From: Candidatus Limivivens intestinipullorum
GTDB lineage: Bacteria > Bacillota > Clostridia > Lachnospirales > Lachnospiraceae
Assembly: GCA_018711185.1 (NCBI GenBank)
Contig: DVIQ01000035.1
Coordinates: forward strand, 37,560 to 101,559
Length of the DNA: 64,000 bases
Reading direction: 5' to 3'
Made by a program: the position numbers and the translations under genes. Below the pieces are notes generated by a model, which saw only the letters and a program-made list of their open reading frames with translations, had not been told where the DNA came from and did not search any database. Shown here one piece after another: positions 28,095 through 36,666 of this stretch. The first letter of the stretch is position 1, and every line of letters begins with the position of its first letter.

Positions 28095-29516
28095 ATGAGC
28101 AGTATTGCCAAGCTTTTGTGGCGGTTCGCGGGGGTGCTTTTCTTAGGAACGATCATCCTGGTTCTGGCAAATGTTCTGACGCTTCTGATCATCGTTTCCA
28201 GGCAGGACGGCGGTCCAAGCCCCTGGCGGGTGGCGGAAAATGTAGGGAGCGCTCTGGAAAAAACGGATGAAGGGTACACCCTATCAGAGGAGATGACAGC
28301 CCTTTTGGAGTCACAGAATGCCTGGGCTATCTGCATTGACAATGAGACCATGCAGGTGGTCTGGCAGACCGCGAATCTGCCGGATACGGTTCCGAGGCTT
28401 TACAATCTGGCGGGTATCGCGCTCCTTTCCAGAGGATATATCGGCGAATACCCCACCTATCCGGCGGAAGCGCCGGACGGCCTGGTCGTGGTGGGATTTC
28501 CCGCGGACAGCTACTGGAAGCATAGCCACGCAAGCTGGGATTTTTCGCTGATTAAATACGCACCTGTGATTTTGGCAACCTTTGTGTGCGTGAACCTTGG
28601 TATTCTGCTCTGCATGTATATTGCGGCAAACATCAAAACACTGAGATCCATCCGGCCAATTGCTGAGGGAATCCAGGCCCTGCCCACAGAAGAGCCTGTG
28701 TATGTAAAGGACCGGGGCGTTTTGTCTGATCTGGCCAACAAGATTAACCGGACTTCGGAGCTTTTGCAGATGCAGAAGCGGGATATCAGAAAAAAGGAAA
28801 TGGCCAGGGCAAACTGGATTTCCGGGGTATCCCATGATATCCGGACGCCTCTCTCCATGATTATGGGATACGCGGCGCAGCTTGAGGAGCGTCCTTCTCT
28901 GACAGAGGAAGAGCGGCGGATGGCTTCCATTATCCGCCAGCAGAGCGTCCGCATGAAAAATCTGATCAATGATCTAAACCTGGCATCAAAACTGGAATAC
29001 AACATGCAGCCGGTACATCCAAAGCCGGTAAGCCTTACTGCCGTGGCAAGAGCCTGCGCGGCTGAGTTTCTTAACACGAGTATGGACGAGCGCTGGTCCG
29101 TAGAATGGAGAACCGCGGATACCACAGGCCCCTGTGTGATCCAGGGGGACAAAGCGCTGCTTTCGCGCGCTGTCAACAATCTCCTGAATAATACCAGGGC
29201 ACATAACCCGGAGGGATGCGGGATCTGGCTGGAAGTCCGGGAAGGACCGGAAAGATTTCAGGTGATCGTAGAGGATGACGGCTTTGGCATTTCCGACGAG
29301 GCGCTGGAAAAGCTTCGGAATACTCCGCATTATATGATGAGCGACAGCGGCACCGCCGAACCAAGACACGGTCTGGGACTTCTGATCGTTCAGCAGATTG
29401 TGAAAGCGCATCTTGGCAGCGTAGAGTTTGACCACGGAAGCGAAGGCGGCTTCCGGGTGACCATGTCGTTCCCCAAAGGAGAGACGCAGGAGCGACCTGA
29501 CAAGGCTCACGAATGA
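28095..29516 (+). CDS. Sensor histidine kinase
   Basis: The 473-residue protein has membrane segments at about 12-34 and 155-177 enclosing an extracytoplasmic domain of about 120 residues. A HAMP-like linker leads to the phospho-acceptor His in SGVSHDIRTPL (H247), then NNLLNNTRAHN (N box) and DDGFGIS plus HGLGLLIV (G boxes). Architecture and position resemble NisK/CprK-type kinases that sense antimicrobial peptides and act through a divergent or adjacent immunity ABC operon. The ligand is not known. Confidence 0.93.
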   Translation: MSSIAKLLWRFAGVLFLGTIILVLANVLTLLIIVSRQDGGPSPWRVAENVGSALEKTDEGYTLSEEMTALLESQNAWAICIDNETMQVVWQTANLPDTVPRLYNLAGIALLSRGYIGEYPTYPAEAPDGLVVVGFPADSYWKHSHASWDFSLIKYAPVILATFVCVNLGILLCMYIAANIKTLRSIRPIAEGIQALPTEEPVYVKDRGVLSDLANKINRTSELLQMQKRDIRKKEMARANWISGVSHDIRTPLSMIMGYAAQLEERPSLTEEERRMASIIRQQSVRMKNLINDLNLASKLEYNMQPVHPKPVSLTAVARACAAEFLNTSMDERWSVEWRTADTTGPCVIQGDKALLSRAVNNLLNNTRAHNPEGCGIWLEVREGPERFQVIVEDDGFGISDEALEKLRNTPHYMMSDSGTAEPRHGLGLLIVQQIVKAHLGSVEFDHGSEGGFRVTMSFPKGETQERPDKAHE

Positions 29517-29541
29517 AAACGGCAGAAAAGGAAAAGAGAGA

Positions 29542-29566
29542 GGTCTGCGCATTTACCGCGCAGACC
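29542..29566. repeat. Perfect hairpin, copy 1 of a two-copy palindromic repeat
   Basis: GGTCTGCGC (29542-29550) pairs with GCGCAGACC (29558-29566), loop ATTTACC. The reverse complement of 60071-60095 matches this segment at 23 of 25 positions. It lies between two convergent genes; TCTCTCTTTT follows on the minus strand, so it could act as a weak terminator for the permease gene. Confidence 0.6.
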
Positions 29567-29629
29567 ATGCGGAAGCACAGCGCAGCCGGCCCGCGGCGGA
29601 GAATTTTGCAGGCCGGATACTTTGATGCG

Positions 29630-30427
29630 TCAGAATTTTTTTATATAGTGCCGCTGCACGAAGCCTAAGATGGCGTAGAGGCCCATGGCGATGACGCAGA
29701 GGATGGCGATGCTCATGATGACCCAGTCCAGTTTAAACACCTGACTCCCATAAATAATCAAATACCCCAGCCCCTGCCTGGCTCCGATAAATTCCCCGAT
29801 TACCACTCCCACCAGACATAGGCCGATGTTGACTTTCATGACGCTGATAATCAGTGGGATCGTGGAGGGGATGGCGACCTTCAGAAGGGCGTCTTTTTTT
29901 GTGCCGTGAAGGGTGTAGATCAGTTTGAGTTTTTCTGGGTCTGTCTCCTTAAAGCCGGTGTAGAGATTCAAAATCGTGCCGAACAGGGCTACAGACATAC
30001 CGGCCACGATGATGGTGCGTACGTTGGCACCCAGCCATACGATGAGCAGAGGAGCCAGGGCGGATTTCGGGAGACTGTTTAAAATCACCAGATAGGGCTC
30101 AAGTACCTGGGAGAAGGACGGAAAAAGCCATAAAAGCACGGCTGTCAGGATACCAAGGACCACCACCAGTCCGAAGCTTATGAGGGTTTCTGCCAGGGTA
30201 GTGCCGATGTGCAGAAAAAGCGCTCCTTCTTTTGCCATGGAGAATGCGGTGCTTACGACTCTTGACGGGCTGCTGAAGAAAAAACTGTCGATCCATCCCA
30301 GAGAAGCGGCGGTCTCCCACAAAATGAAAAAAGCCACGGCCAGAAGAATCCTTGCGGTGGCAATCAGGCGTTTGCGGTAAAGAAGGCGTTTCAGGTAACG
30401 AGCTTGGTTTTGCGAATATTCAGTCAT
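29630..30427 (-). CDS. NitT/TauT-family ABC transporter permease
   Basis: The 265-residue protein has six membrane segments and the SsuC/TauC/NrtB family signature in its cytoplasmic loop (YTLHGTKKDALLKVAIPSTIP), with the terminal VIGEFIGARQGLGYLI motif. It overlaps the ATPase gene by 8 bases. The family imports sulfonates, nitrate, cyanate or thiamine-precursor-like molecules. No substrate-binding protein is encoded next to it in this window, so the substrate cannot be suggested. Confidence 0.88.
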   Translation of the reverse strand: MTEYSQNQARYLKRLLYRKRLIATARILLAVAFFILWETAASLGWIDSFFFSSPSRVVSTAFSMAKEGALFLHIGTTLAETLISFGLVVVLGILTAVLLWLFPSFSQVLEPYLVILNSLPKSALAPLLIVWLGANVRTIIVAGMSVALFGTILNLYTGFKETDPEKLKLIYTLHGTKKDALLKVAIPSTIPLIISVMKVNIGLCLVGVVIGEFIGARQGLGYLIIYGSQVFKLDWVIMSIAILCVIAMGLYAILGFVQRHYIKKF

Positions 30428-31187
30428 GGCGGTTCAGCTCCTCCCATATGAGGTTAAAATAATCTTTAAATTCCGGCGCGCTGCGGGATTTCATGGGCGT
30501 TCGGTCCGGGATGGACAGGACGATGGGGACAATCTGCCGGATGCGGGCGGGACGCTTGGATAGCACGATGACCCGGTCAGCCATGCTGATGGCTTCCGAG
30601 AGATCGTGGGTTACCAGAAGGGCGGTCTGCCGCTCTTTTTTTATGATTGAACCAATGTCATCTCCCACGGAAAGGCGGGTCTGGTAGTCCAGGGCAGAAA
30701 AAGGCTCATCCAGAAGGAGAAGGTCCGGCTCTAATGCCAGGGTCCGGATCAGGGCGGCCCGCTGGCGCATGCCGCCGGAGAGCTGGGAGGGCCTTGCGTT
30801 TTTAAAGGCTCCCAGGCCGTAGGAATCCAGCATATCATCCACCCGGCGGAGGTTTTCGGGGGTCAGTCGCTTCTGGATTTCAAGGCCCAGAAGGGCGTTT
30901 CGGCGGATGGTACGCCATTCAAACAGATGATCCTTCTGAAGCATGTAGCCAATGCCTGTATTGGAACCCTTCACGTTTTTCCCGCGAAGAAGAATCTGAC
31001 CGGATTCCGCAGCGAGGAGGCCGCTTATCAGAGAGAGTAAGGTGGATTTGCCGCAGCCGCTGGGCCCTACGATGGCAGCGAATTCACCCTGGGACAGGGA
31101 AAAATGGATGTCCGAAAGGGCAGGGGTTTCCCCGTGGATGGTATGATAGGAAAAGCTTACATGCCGGACTTCTAAGAGTGGCTGCAT
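30420..31187 (-). CDS. NitT/TauT-family ABC transporter ATPase
   Basis: The 255-residue ATPase has Walker A GPSGCGKST near 36-44, signature LSGGMRQR near 132-139, Walker B LLLLDEPFSALD near 152-163 and switch His in LVTHDLSEA. The sequence is typical of SsuB/TauB. The ATG at 31187 follows GGAGGT; a TTG four codons upstream overlaps that ribosome site. It is the first gene of a two-gene unit with the permease. Confidence 0.9.
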   Translation of the reverse strand: MQPLLEVRHVSFSYHTIHGETPALSDIHFSLSQGEFAAIVGPSGCGKSTLLSLISGLLAAESGQILLRGKNVKGSNTGIGYMLQKDHLFEWRTIRRNALLGLEIQKRLTPENLRRVDDMLDSYGLGAFKNARPSQLSGGMRQRAALIRTLALEPDLLLLDEPFSALDYQTRLSVGDDIGSIIKKERQTALLVTHDLSEAISMADRVIVLSKRPARIRQIVPIVLSIPDRTPMKSRSAPEFKDYFNLIWEELNRHD

Positions 31188-31255
31188 AGATACCTCCAAA
31201 AGAAACTGCTTCTCTATATTTTATGAAAAGCGGAGGAAATGGTGCCTGGCGGGGA

Positions 31256-31284
31256 TTGACGGGATGCGGAACAGGTAGTAAAGT
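31256..31284 (+). promoter_or_regulatory. Possible promoter of queH
   Basis: TTGACG (31256-31261) and TAAAGT (31279-31284) are 17 bp apart. The leader of about 185 bases is GC-rich and can pair GCAGGCGCCCGC (around 31291-31303) with GCGGGCGC (around 31336-31343). I see no preQ1 riboswitch motif in it. Confidence 0.4.
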
Positions 31285-31472
31285 AAACCTGCAGGCGCCC
31301 GCGGGGCAGGCATGCCGTTGCCTTGAAGATGGCAGGCGGGCGCTGGAAGTATTCCGGAAAGGATGCTGCCTGTTTGCCGGCGGAACGAGTCCGTCCGGCT
31401 GAAGCGCGGCAAGGGGTCGCGGGGTATCCGGCCGGACCGGATAAGGTATGGAAACGCCGGGAATGAGGAGAA

Positions 31473-32120
31473 ATGATGAACGAAAACTATCAAAAGGAAC
31501 TGGAAAAGATTTTGGAAAAAAACGGGGAAAAGCTGCCCACCCTGCTTCTTCACAGCTGCTGCGCGCCGTGCAGCAGCCGGGTTTTGGAGTATTTATCCGG
31601 GCATTTCCGGATTACTGTTTTTTACTATAATCCCAATATTTCTCCCAGGGAGGAATTTGAAAAAAGAGCGCAGGAGCAGATCCGCCTGATCGGGGAAATG
31701 CCGCTGAAAAATCCGGTGCGGGTTCTGGTGGGCCCGTACGAGCCGGAGCGTTTTTACCAGGCAGTGAAGGGGCTGGAGCGCATTCCGGAGGGAGGAGAGC
31801 GCTGTTTTGCCTGTTTCCGGCTGCGGCTTTCGGAGGCGGCGAGGGTGGCTGCGGAAGGCGGTTTTGACTATGTGACCACCACGCTGACGATCAGTCCAAT
31901 GAAAAGCGCCCGTATGTTAAATGAAATCGGCCGGGAGTGCGCCGGGAAGGCCGGGGTTTTGTGGCTGCCGTCAGATTTTAAGAAAAAGGACGGCTACCGG
32001 CGTTCCATTGAGCTGTCCAGGGAATATGGACTGTACCGTCAGGATTACTGCGGATGCGTTTTTTCCAAAAAGGAGCGGGAAGAACAAAAAAGGCGTATTG
32101 TGCAGAAAAATGAAATGTGA
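31473..32120 (+). CDS. queH: Epoxyqueuosine reductase QueH
   Basis: The 215-residue protein has the QueH (formerly DUF208) cysteine pattern: a vicinal pair in HSCCAPCS near 27-34, ERCFACFRLRL near 109-119, and YCGC near 189-192. Together these hold an iron-sulfur cluster and a second metal. The enzyme performs the last step of queuosine synthesis in tRNA, reducing epoxyqueuosine, and replaces QueG in many anaerobes. The start follows GAGGAG; ATG 31473 and the next ATG are adjacent. No other queuosine genes are in the window. argH starts 33 bases downstream. Confidence 0.93.
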   Translation: MMNENYQKELEKILEKNGEKLPTLLLHSCCAPCSSRVLEYLSGHFRITVFYYNPNISPREEFEKRAQEQIRLIGEMPLKNPVRVLVGPYEPERFYQAVKGLERIPEGGERCFACFRLRLSEAARVAAEGGFDYVTTTLTISPMKSARMLNEIGRECAGKAGVLWLPSDFKKKDGYRRSIELSREYGLYRQDYCGCVFSKKEREEQKRRIVQKNEM

Positions 32121-32153
32121 TAGACTGGAAAGAAAACGAAATGAGGAAGATTT

Positions 32154-33545
32154 ATGGCACAGTTATGGGGCGGACGCTTCACAAAAGAAACCGATCAGCT
32201 TGTATATAATTTTAACGCGTCAATTTCCTTTGATAAAAAATTTTATCGTCAGGACATTCAGGGCAGTATGGCCCACGCGAAGATGCTCACAAAGCAGGGC
32301 ATTCTCTCAGCGGAGGACGGCGCGAAAATCCAGAAGGGCCTGGAGGAAATTTTAAGAGACGTGGAGAACGGTACGCTGCAGATTACGGAGGAATACGAGG
32401 ACATTCACAGCTTTGTGGAGGCGAATCTGATCGCGCGTATCGGCGATGCCGGAAAACGTCTCCATACGGGGCGAAGCCGGAACGACCAGGTGGCCCTGGA
32501 TATGAAGCTTTATACAAGAGAAGAGATTCACGAGATCGACAGGGAGCTTACCGGGCTTTTGGAAACGCTGCTGAACTTAATGGAAGAGCATCTGGAGACC
32601 TATATGCCGGGCTTTACCCATCTTCAAAAAGCGCAGCCGATTACGCTGGCTCACCATCTGGGCGCTTATTTTGAGATGTTTAAGAGAGACCGGCAAAGAC
32701 TGGCGGACATTGAAAAGCGGATGAATCTCTGCCCTCTGGGGAGCGGCGCCCTGGCCGGCACCACCTATCCCCTTGACCGGGATTATACGGCAGAGCTTCT
32801 CGGATTCGACGGGCCAACCTTAAACAGTATGGATTCTGTTTCGGACAGGGACTATCTGATCGAACTTCTGGCGGCGCTCTCTACGATTATGATGCATCTG
32901 AGCCGTTTCTGCGAGGAAATCATTATCTGGAATACCAATGAATACAGGTTTGTGGAAATCGACGACGCTTACAGCACCGGCAGCAGCATTATGCCCCAGA
33001 AAAAAAATCCGGATATCGCGGAGCTGGTGCGGGGGAAGACCGGCCGGGTTTACGGTGCGCTGATTTCCCTGCTGACCACCATGAAGGGACTGCCCCTGGC
33101 ATACAATAAGGATATGCAGGAGGATAAGGAGCTGACTTTTGACGCCATGGACACCGCGAAAGGATGCCTGGCGCTGTTTAACGGCATGCTTTCCACAATA
33201 AAATTCCGAAAAAAGGTGATGGAGACCAGTGCGAAAAACGGCTTTACCAACGCTACGGACGCCGCGGATTATCTGGTGAATCACGGTGTGCCCTTCCGGG
33301 ACGCCCATGGAATCATCGGACGTCTGGTTCTGTACTGCATTGAAAAGAATTGCGCCATCGATGACCTGAGTCTGTCAGAGCTTCGGGAAATCTGCCCGGT
33401 ATTCCAGGAGGATATTTATGAGGCCATCAGCCTGAAAACCTGCGTGGAGAAGCGGCTTACCATTGGCGCGCCGGGAAAAGCCGCCATGGAAGAAGCGATT
33501 CGTCGGGAAAAGGAATATCTGGCGGAAACCAAAAAAAGAGCTTGA
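32154..33545 (+). CDS. argH: Argininosuccinate lyase
   Basis: The 463-residue protein has the usual length and the fumarase/aspartase superfamily signature [11 protein letters not shown] near 280-290, [10 protein letters not shown] near 103-112 and the ASL opening AQLWGGRF. It splits argininosuccinate to arginine and fumarate, the last step of arginine synthesis. Other arg genes are not adjacent. It follows GAGGAAG and is probably cotranscribed with queH. Confidence 0.97.
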   Translation: MAQLWGGRFTKETDQLVYNFNASISFDKKFYRQDIQGSMAHAKMLTKQGILSAEDGAKIQKGLEEILRDVENGTLQITEEYEDIHSFVEANLIARIGDAGKRLHTGRSRNDQVALDMKLYTREEIHEIDRELTGLLETLLNLMEEHLETYMPGFTHLQKAQPITLAHHLGAYFEMFKRDRQRLADIEKRMNLCPLGSGALAGTTYPLDRDYTAELLGFDGPTLNSMDSVSDRDYLIELLAALSTIMMHLSRFCEEIIIWNTNEYRFVEIDDAYSTGSSIMPQKKNPDIAELVRGKTGRVYGALISLLTTMKGLPLAYNKDMQEDKELTFDAMDTAKGCLALFNGMLSTIKFRKKVMETSAKNGFTNATDAADYLVNHGVPFRDAHGIIGRLVLYCIEKNCAIDDLSLSELREICPVFQEDIYEAISLKTCVEKRLTIGAPGKAAMEEAIRREKEYLAETKKRA

Positions 33546-33607
33546 TTTTTTTGTATAAATAGTATAGTATTGTCAAGAAAGACAAATGTGCGCAAAAGAA
33601 AGACAAA
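33542..33607 (+). promoter_or_regulatory. Possible asd promoter with 21-bp-spaced direct repeat
   Basis: TTGATT (33542-33547) and TATAGT (33563-33568) are spaced 15 bp, a short but possible promoter. Just downstream TTGTC-N6-GACAA (33570-33585) is an inverted repeat, and AAGAAAGACAAA occurs twice exactly 21 bp apart (33575-33586 and 33596-33607), two helical turns. Confidence 0.4.
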
Positions 33608-33680
33608 ACGTTTCGAACACGGGGAAGCGCCGGTGCTTTCCAAAGAGCGCATGATCGAACATAGAAATGAGGAGAAGAGA

Positions 33681-34766
33681 ATGAGTCAGAAGTTAAGAGT
33701 AGGAATTTTAGGAGCTACCGGAATGGTGGGGCAGCGTTTTATCGCGCTTTTGGAGAATCATCCCTGGTTTGAAGTGGTGACTTTGGCGGCAAGTCCAAGA
33801 AGCGCGGGCAAAACCTATGAGGAAGCCGTAAACGGCAGATGGAAAATGGACACCCCCATGCCGGAGGCAGTGAAAAAGATTACGGTGATGAATGTAAATG
33901 AAGTGGAAAAGGTTGCCGGCAGTGTGGATTTTGTCTTTTCCGCAGTGGATATGTCAAAAGAGGAGATCCGGGCCATTGAGGAAGCCTACGCAAAGACGGA
34001 GACCCCGGTGGTGTCCAATAACAGCGCTCACCGCTGGACGCCGGATGTGCCGATGGTGGTTCCGGAGATTAACCCGGAGCACTTTGAGGTGATACCTTTC
34101 CAGAGAAAGCGCCTTGGCACAGAGAAAGGCTTCATAGCTGTGAAGCCAAACTGCTCGATTCAGAGCTACGCGCCGATTCTGACGGCGTGGAAGGAGTTTG
34201 AGCCGTATGAAGTGGTGGCGACCACGTACCAGGCGATTTCCGGTGCTGGAAAGACATTCCGGGACTGGCCGGAGATGGTTGAGAACGTGATCCCCTATAT
34301 CGGCGGCGAAGAGGAGAAGAGTGAGAAAGAGCCTCTGAGACTGTGGGGCAGGATTGAAAACGGTGTGATTGTGCCGGCCACGAGCCCGGTAATCACCTGC
34401 CAGTGCGTGCGTGTGCCCGTATTAAACGGCCATACGGCGGCTGTTTTCGTGAAGCTGCGCAGGAACGCATCGAAGGAGGAGCTGATCGAAGCTGTGACGA
34501 GTTTCCAGGGGATTCCCCAGAAGCTTGGCCTTCCCAGCGCTCCAGCCCAGTTTATCCGCTATATGGAGGAGGAAAACCGGCCTCAGGTAAAGGCGGATGT
34601 GGACTATGAGAAAGGTATGGGCATTTCCATGGGAAGACTCAGAGAGGATACCGTTTATGACTGGAAGTTTATCGGTCTTTCTCACAATACAGTGAGAGGA
34701 GCAGCGGGCGGCGCTATTCTCTGTGCGGAGACTCTGAAAGCCATGGGATACATTCAGGCAAAATAA
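33681..34766 (+). CDS. asd: Aspartate-semialdehyde dehydrogenase
   Basis: The 361-residue protein has the GATGMVGQ dinucleotide loop (11-18), catalytic Cys in KPNCSIQ (C158), and NGHTAAVFVKLRR near 248-260. It reduces aspartyl phosphate to the semialdehyde that feeds lysine/diaminopimelate, threonine and methionine synthesis. The length and the PNCS form fit the fungal/archaeal-like subgroup common in Clostridia. ATG 33681 follows GAGGAGAAG; a longer frame upstream runs through the promoter region. A strong terminator follows. Confidence 0.95.
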   Translation: MSQKLRVGILGATGMVGQRFIALLENHPWFEVVTLAASPRSAGKTYEEAVNGRWKMDTPMPEAVKKITVMNVNEVEKVAGSVDFVFSAVDMSKEEIRAIEEAYAKTETPVVSNNSAHRWTPDVPMVVPEINPEHFEVIPFQRKRLGTEKGFIAVKPNCSIQSYAPILTAWKEFEPYEVVATTYQAISGAGKTFRDWPEMVENVIPYIGGEEEKSEKEPLRLWGRIENGVIVPATSPVITCQCVRVPVLNGHTAAVFVKLRRNASKEELIEAVTSFQGIPQKLGLPSAPAQFIRYMEEENRPQVKADVDYEKGMGISMGRLREDTVYDWKFIGLSHNTVRGAAGGAILCAETLKAMGYIQAK

Positions 34767-34792
34767 AATCTGCTGCTAGCGGCTGAAGAAGT

Positions 34793-34837
34793 GGCTGTTC
34801 TGATACAATGTGTGATGGATCAGAACAGCCCTTTTTT
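34793..34837 (+). terminator. Intrinsic terminator after asd
   Basis: A perfect 12-bp stem, GGCTGTTCTGAT (34793-34804) with ATCAGAACAGCC (34819-34830), is followed by C and six T. Confidence 0.95.
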
Positions 34838-34943
34838 GGGAAATCTGTCCATTGCCCCGGACTTGCAAATGAGATATGATGTTAGTGGAATGAGGGGGCT
34901 TGTTTTCCGGCGGTTTATCCGTTAAAATGGACGAAGAGCGCGA

Positions 34944-35870
34944 ATGCAGAGCTTGAGAAAAACAAAAGAAAGGCCAAAGACCGTTATGATAAGAATGAAG
35001 AATCTTTCCAAAGAGTACAAAAACGGCAGGGGACTGCTGGATCTGACCCTGGAGGTGGAGGATGGGGAAACCCTTGGGCTGATGGGGCCTTTCGGCTCCG
35101 GAAAAAGCACACTGATCGGGATACTGGCAGGTTTTCTGAAGCCGACCAGGGGAATTTGTTCTATTAATGGGAAGGTTCCGGGAGCAAACCAGGAGGCGAT
35201 CTGCCGTTTTACAGGGGTTCTTCAGCCTCGCATGGCCTTTCCGCGGCAGATGTCGGCCATCGATTACCTGCGCTTTACAGCGGGAATCCGCGGTGTAAAG
35301 AGCCTTGAAAGAGGCCTTGCGGTTCTGGAGCATTTTGGCATAGATCCGGAGCTTTCTCTGCACAGGCTGCCCAGGGGCTTTCGGCAGATGGTAGGTTTGG
35401 CAGGAGTCATGCTTCACGGGCCGGTGGTACTGCTTTTGGATGAGCCGGACCGTTATCTGGACGGTATGGTGCAGGCCAGATTTGATGAGCTGATGCTTGA
35501 AGAGAAGGCCAGAGGCACCACGATTCTCATTGCGTCCGAGAATTTCCAGGATATGGAGCGCATCTGCGACCGTATGGCGTTTCTGCGCCGCGGAAGCCTT
35601 GTGAATGTGGACGATGTCCCGTCGATCCGGGCAGCCAGAAAAAAGGCGTATCTGGTGACGTTTCAGAATGAAATGGAAACCCTGCGCTTCATCCGGGAGA
35701 ATCCGGGGAGCCGTCAGGTCAGCCAGAGTCAGGTGCTTCTGACTGTGTACGGTGAAATACTTCCCTGCCTGAAGCTTCTGGGAAATTATCAGGTGTCGGG
35801 ATTCGAACTGCTCTCCCAGAGCCTTCAGGAAATTTTTACACATGTCTACGGAGGGGAAAGCCATGCTTAA
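34944..35870 (+). CDS. ABC transporter ATPase with degenerate signature and H-loop
   Basis: The 308-residue protein has Walker A GPFGSGKST near 49-57 and Walker B LLLDEPDRYLD. The signature region reads LPRGFRQMVGLAG rather than LSGGQ, and the switch-histidine position reads IASENFQD instead of the usual SH. It continues with a C-terminal domain of about 80 residues. It pairs with the membrane gene that overlaps its end by 8 bases, giving an ABC-2 exporter of unknown substrate. The start is uncertain: ATG 34986 or 34995 would also fit the family N-terminus, and none has a strong ribosome site. Confidence 0.78.
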   Translation: MQSLRKTKERPKTVMIRMKNLSKEYKNGRGLLDLTLEVEDGETLGLMGPFGSGKSTLIGILAGFLKPTRGICSINGKVPGANQEAICRFTGVLQPRMAFPRQMSAIDYLRFTAGIRGVKSLERGLAVLEHFGIDPELSLHRLPRGFRQMVGLAGVMLHGPVVLLLDEPDRYLDGMVQARFDELMLEEKARGTTILIASENFQDMERICDRMAFLRRGSLVNVDDVPSIRAARKKAYLVTFQNEMETLRFIRENPGSRQVSQSQVLLTVYGEILPCLKLLGNYQVSGFELLSQSLQEIFTHVYGGESHA

Positions 35871-36663
35871 CGCAACACTTTTAAGGGAGGACATCCGAAA
35901 CAGCCGCAAAAGCTGGATTACCTGTACCGCGGTGCTGGCGGCTGGGCTTCTTCTTTGCGCTGCCCTGTACGGCAGTACGGCGGGAGAGGATCTTGCGGCG
36001 TTTTTGACGGTGATTCCCGGAATGACGGGGCGCCTTTTCTCCGAGACGGATACCTCTCTGGTCTGGTACCTTGGAAAATGCCTTTACGGCGCCGTTTTTT
36101 TGCTGATTCCCTGCATATACGCCGCCGGGGTTTCTGTGCGGACCCTCGCCGGCCCCAGGGAGGACGGTTCCTTTGCTATGCTGTTTTCTATGACTGGGAA
36201 ACGAAGGGATATTCTGTTCACTCATGCGTATTTTCTGGCGGTAAGTCTGTTCGCGATGATACTGGCCGCTTGTGCCGTCGGCCTTCTGGCAGGTGTGCTT
36301 CTCCACGGAAGCGCGTTGGAAATCCCACAGTATCTTCTGCTGAATCTTGACCTGTACTGCTGCCAGATGTTTCTTAGCGGCCTTTGTTTTGCTCTGGCGG
36401 GGATTATCCGGGGCGCCAGAAGGGCAAAGGGAATCCTTGCCGCCTGGATCGCCGCGTTTTACCTGATCTTTGCATTGGGAGACATAAACGGCGGCCTGTC
36501 TGTGCTGGGCAGTTTTTCGGTTTTCTCTGCTTTCCGGCCGGAGGCGGTGCTGGAAGGAAGTCCGAGCCTTTTTTGGGAACTGCCGCTGCTTTTGATACTG
36601 GGGCTTCTTTTGTACCGCGTCGGAATGGCAGTAATGGAAAAAACGGATTTGACCGGAGAATAA
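35863..36663 (+). CDS. ABC-2 type membrane permease
   Basis: The 266-residue protein has about six hydrophobic segments and the domain order of ABC-2 permeases (short N-terminal amphipathic stretch, helix, large loop, four or five helices). The ATG at 35863 follows GGAGGGGAAAG and lies inside the end of the ATPase gene, so the two are coupled. The topoisomerase gene begins 3 bases after its stop, suggesting one transcript. Confidence 0.75.
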   Translation: MLNATLLREDIRNSRKSWITCTAVLAAGLLLCAALYGSTAGEDLAAFLTVIPGMTGRLFSETDTSLVWYLGKCLYGAVFLLIPCIYAAGVSVRTLAGPREDGSFAMLFSMTGKRRDILFTHAYFLAVSLFAMILAACAVGLLAGVLLHGSALEIPQYLLLNLDLYCCQMFLSGLCFALAGIIRGARRAKGILAAWIAAFYLIFALGDINGGLSVLGSFSVFSAFRPEAVLEGSPSLFWELPLLLILGLLLYRVGMAVMEKTDLTGE

Positions 36664-36666
36664 TTT

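Noticed and set aside
31285..31472. preQ1 riboswitch before queH
   Set aside because: No match to the short preQ1-I pseudoknot pattern or A-rich tail could be found.
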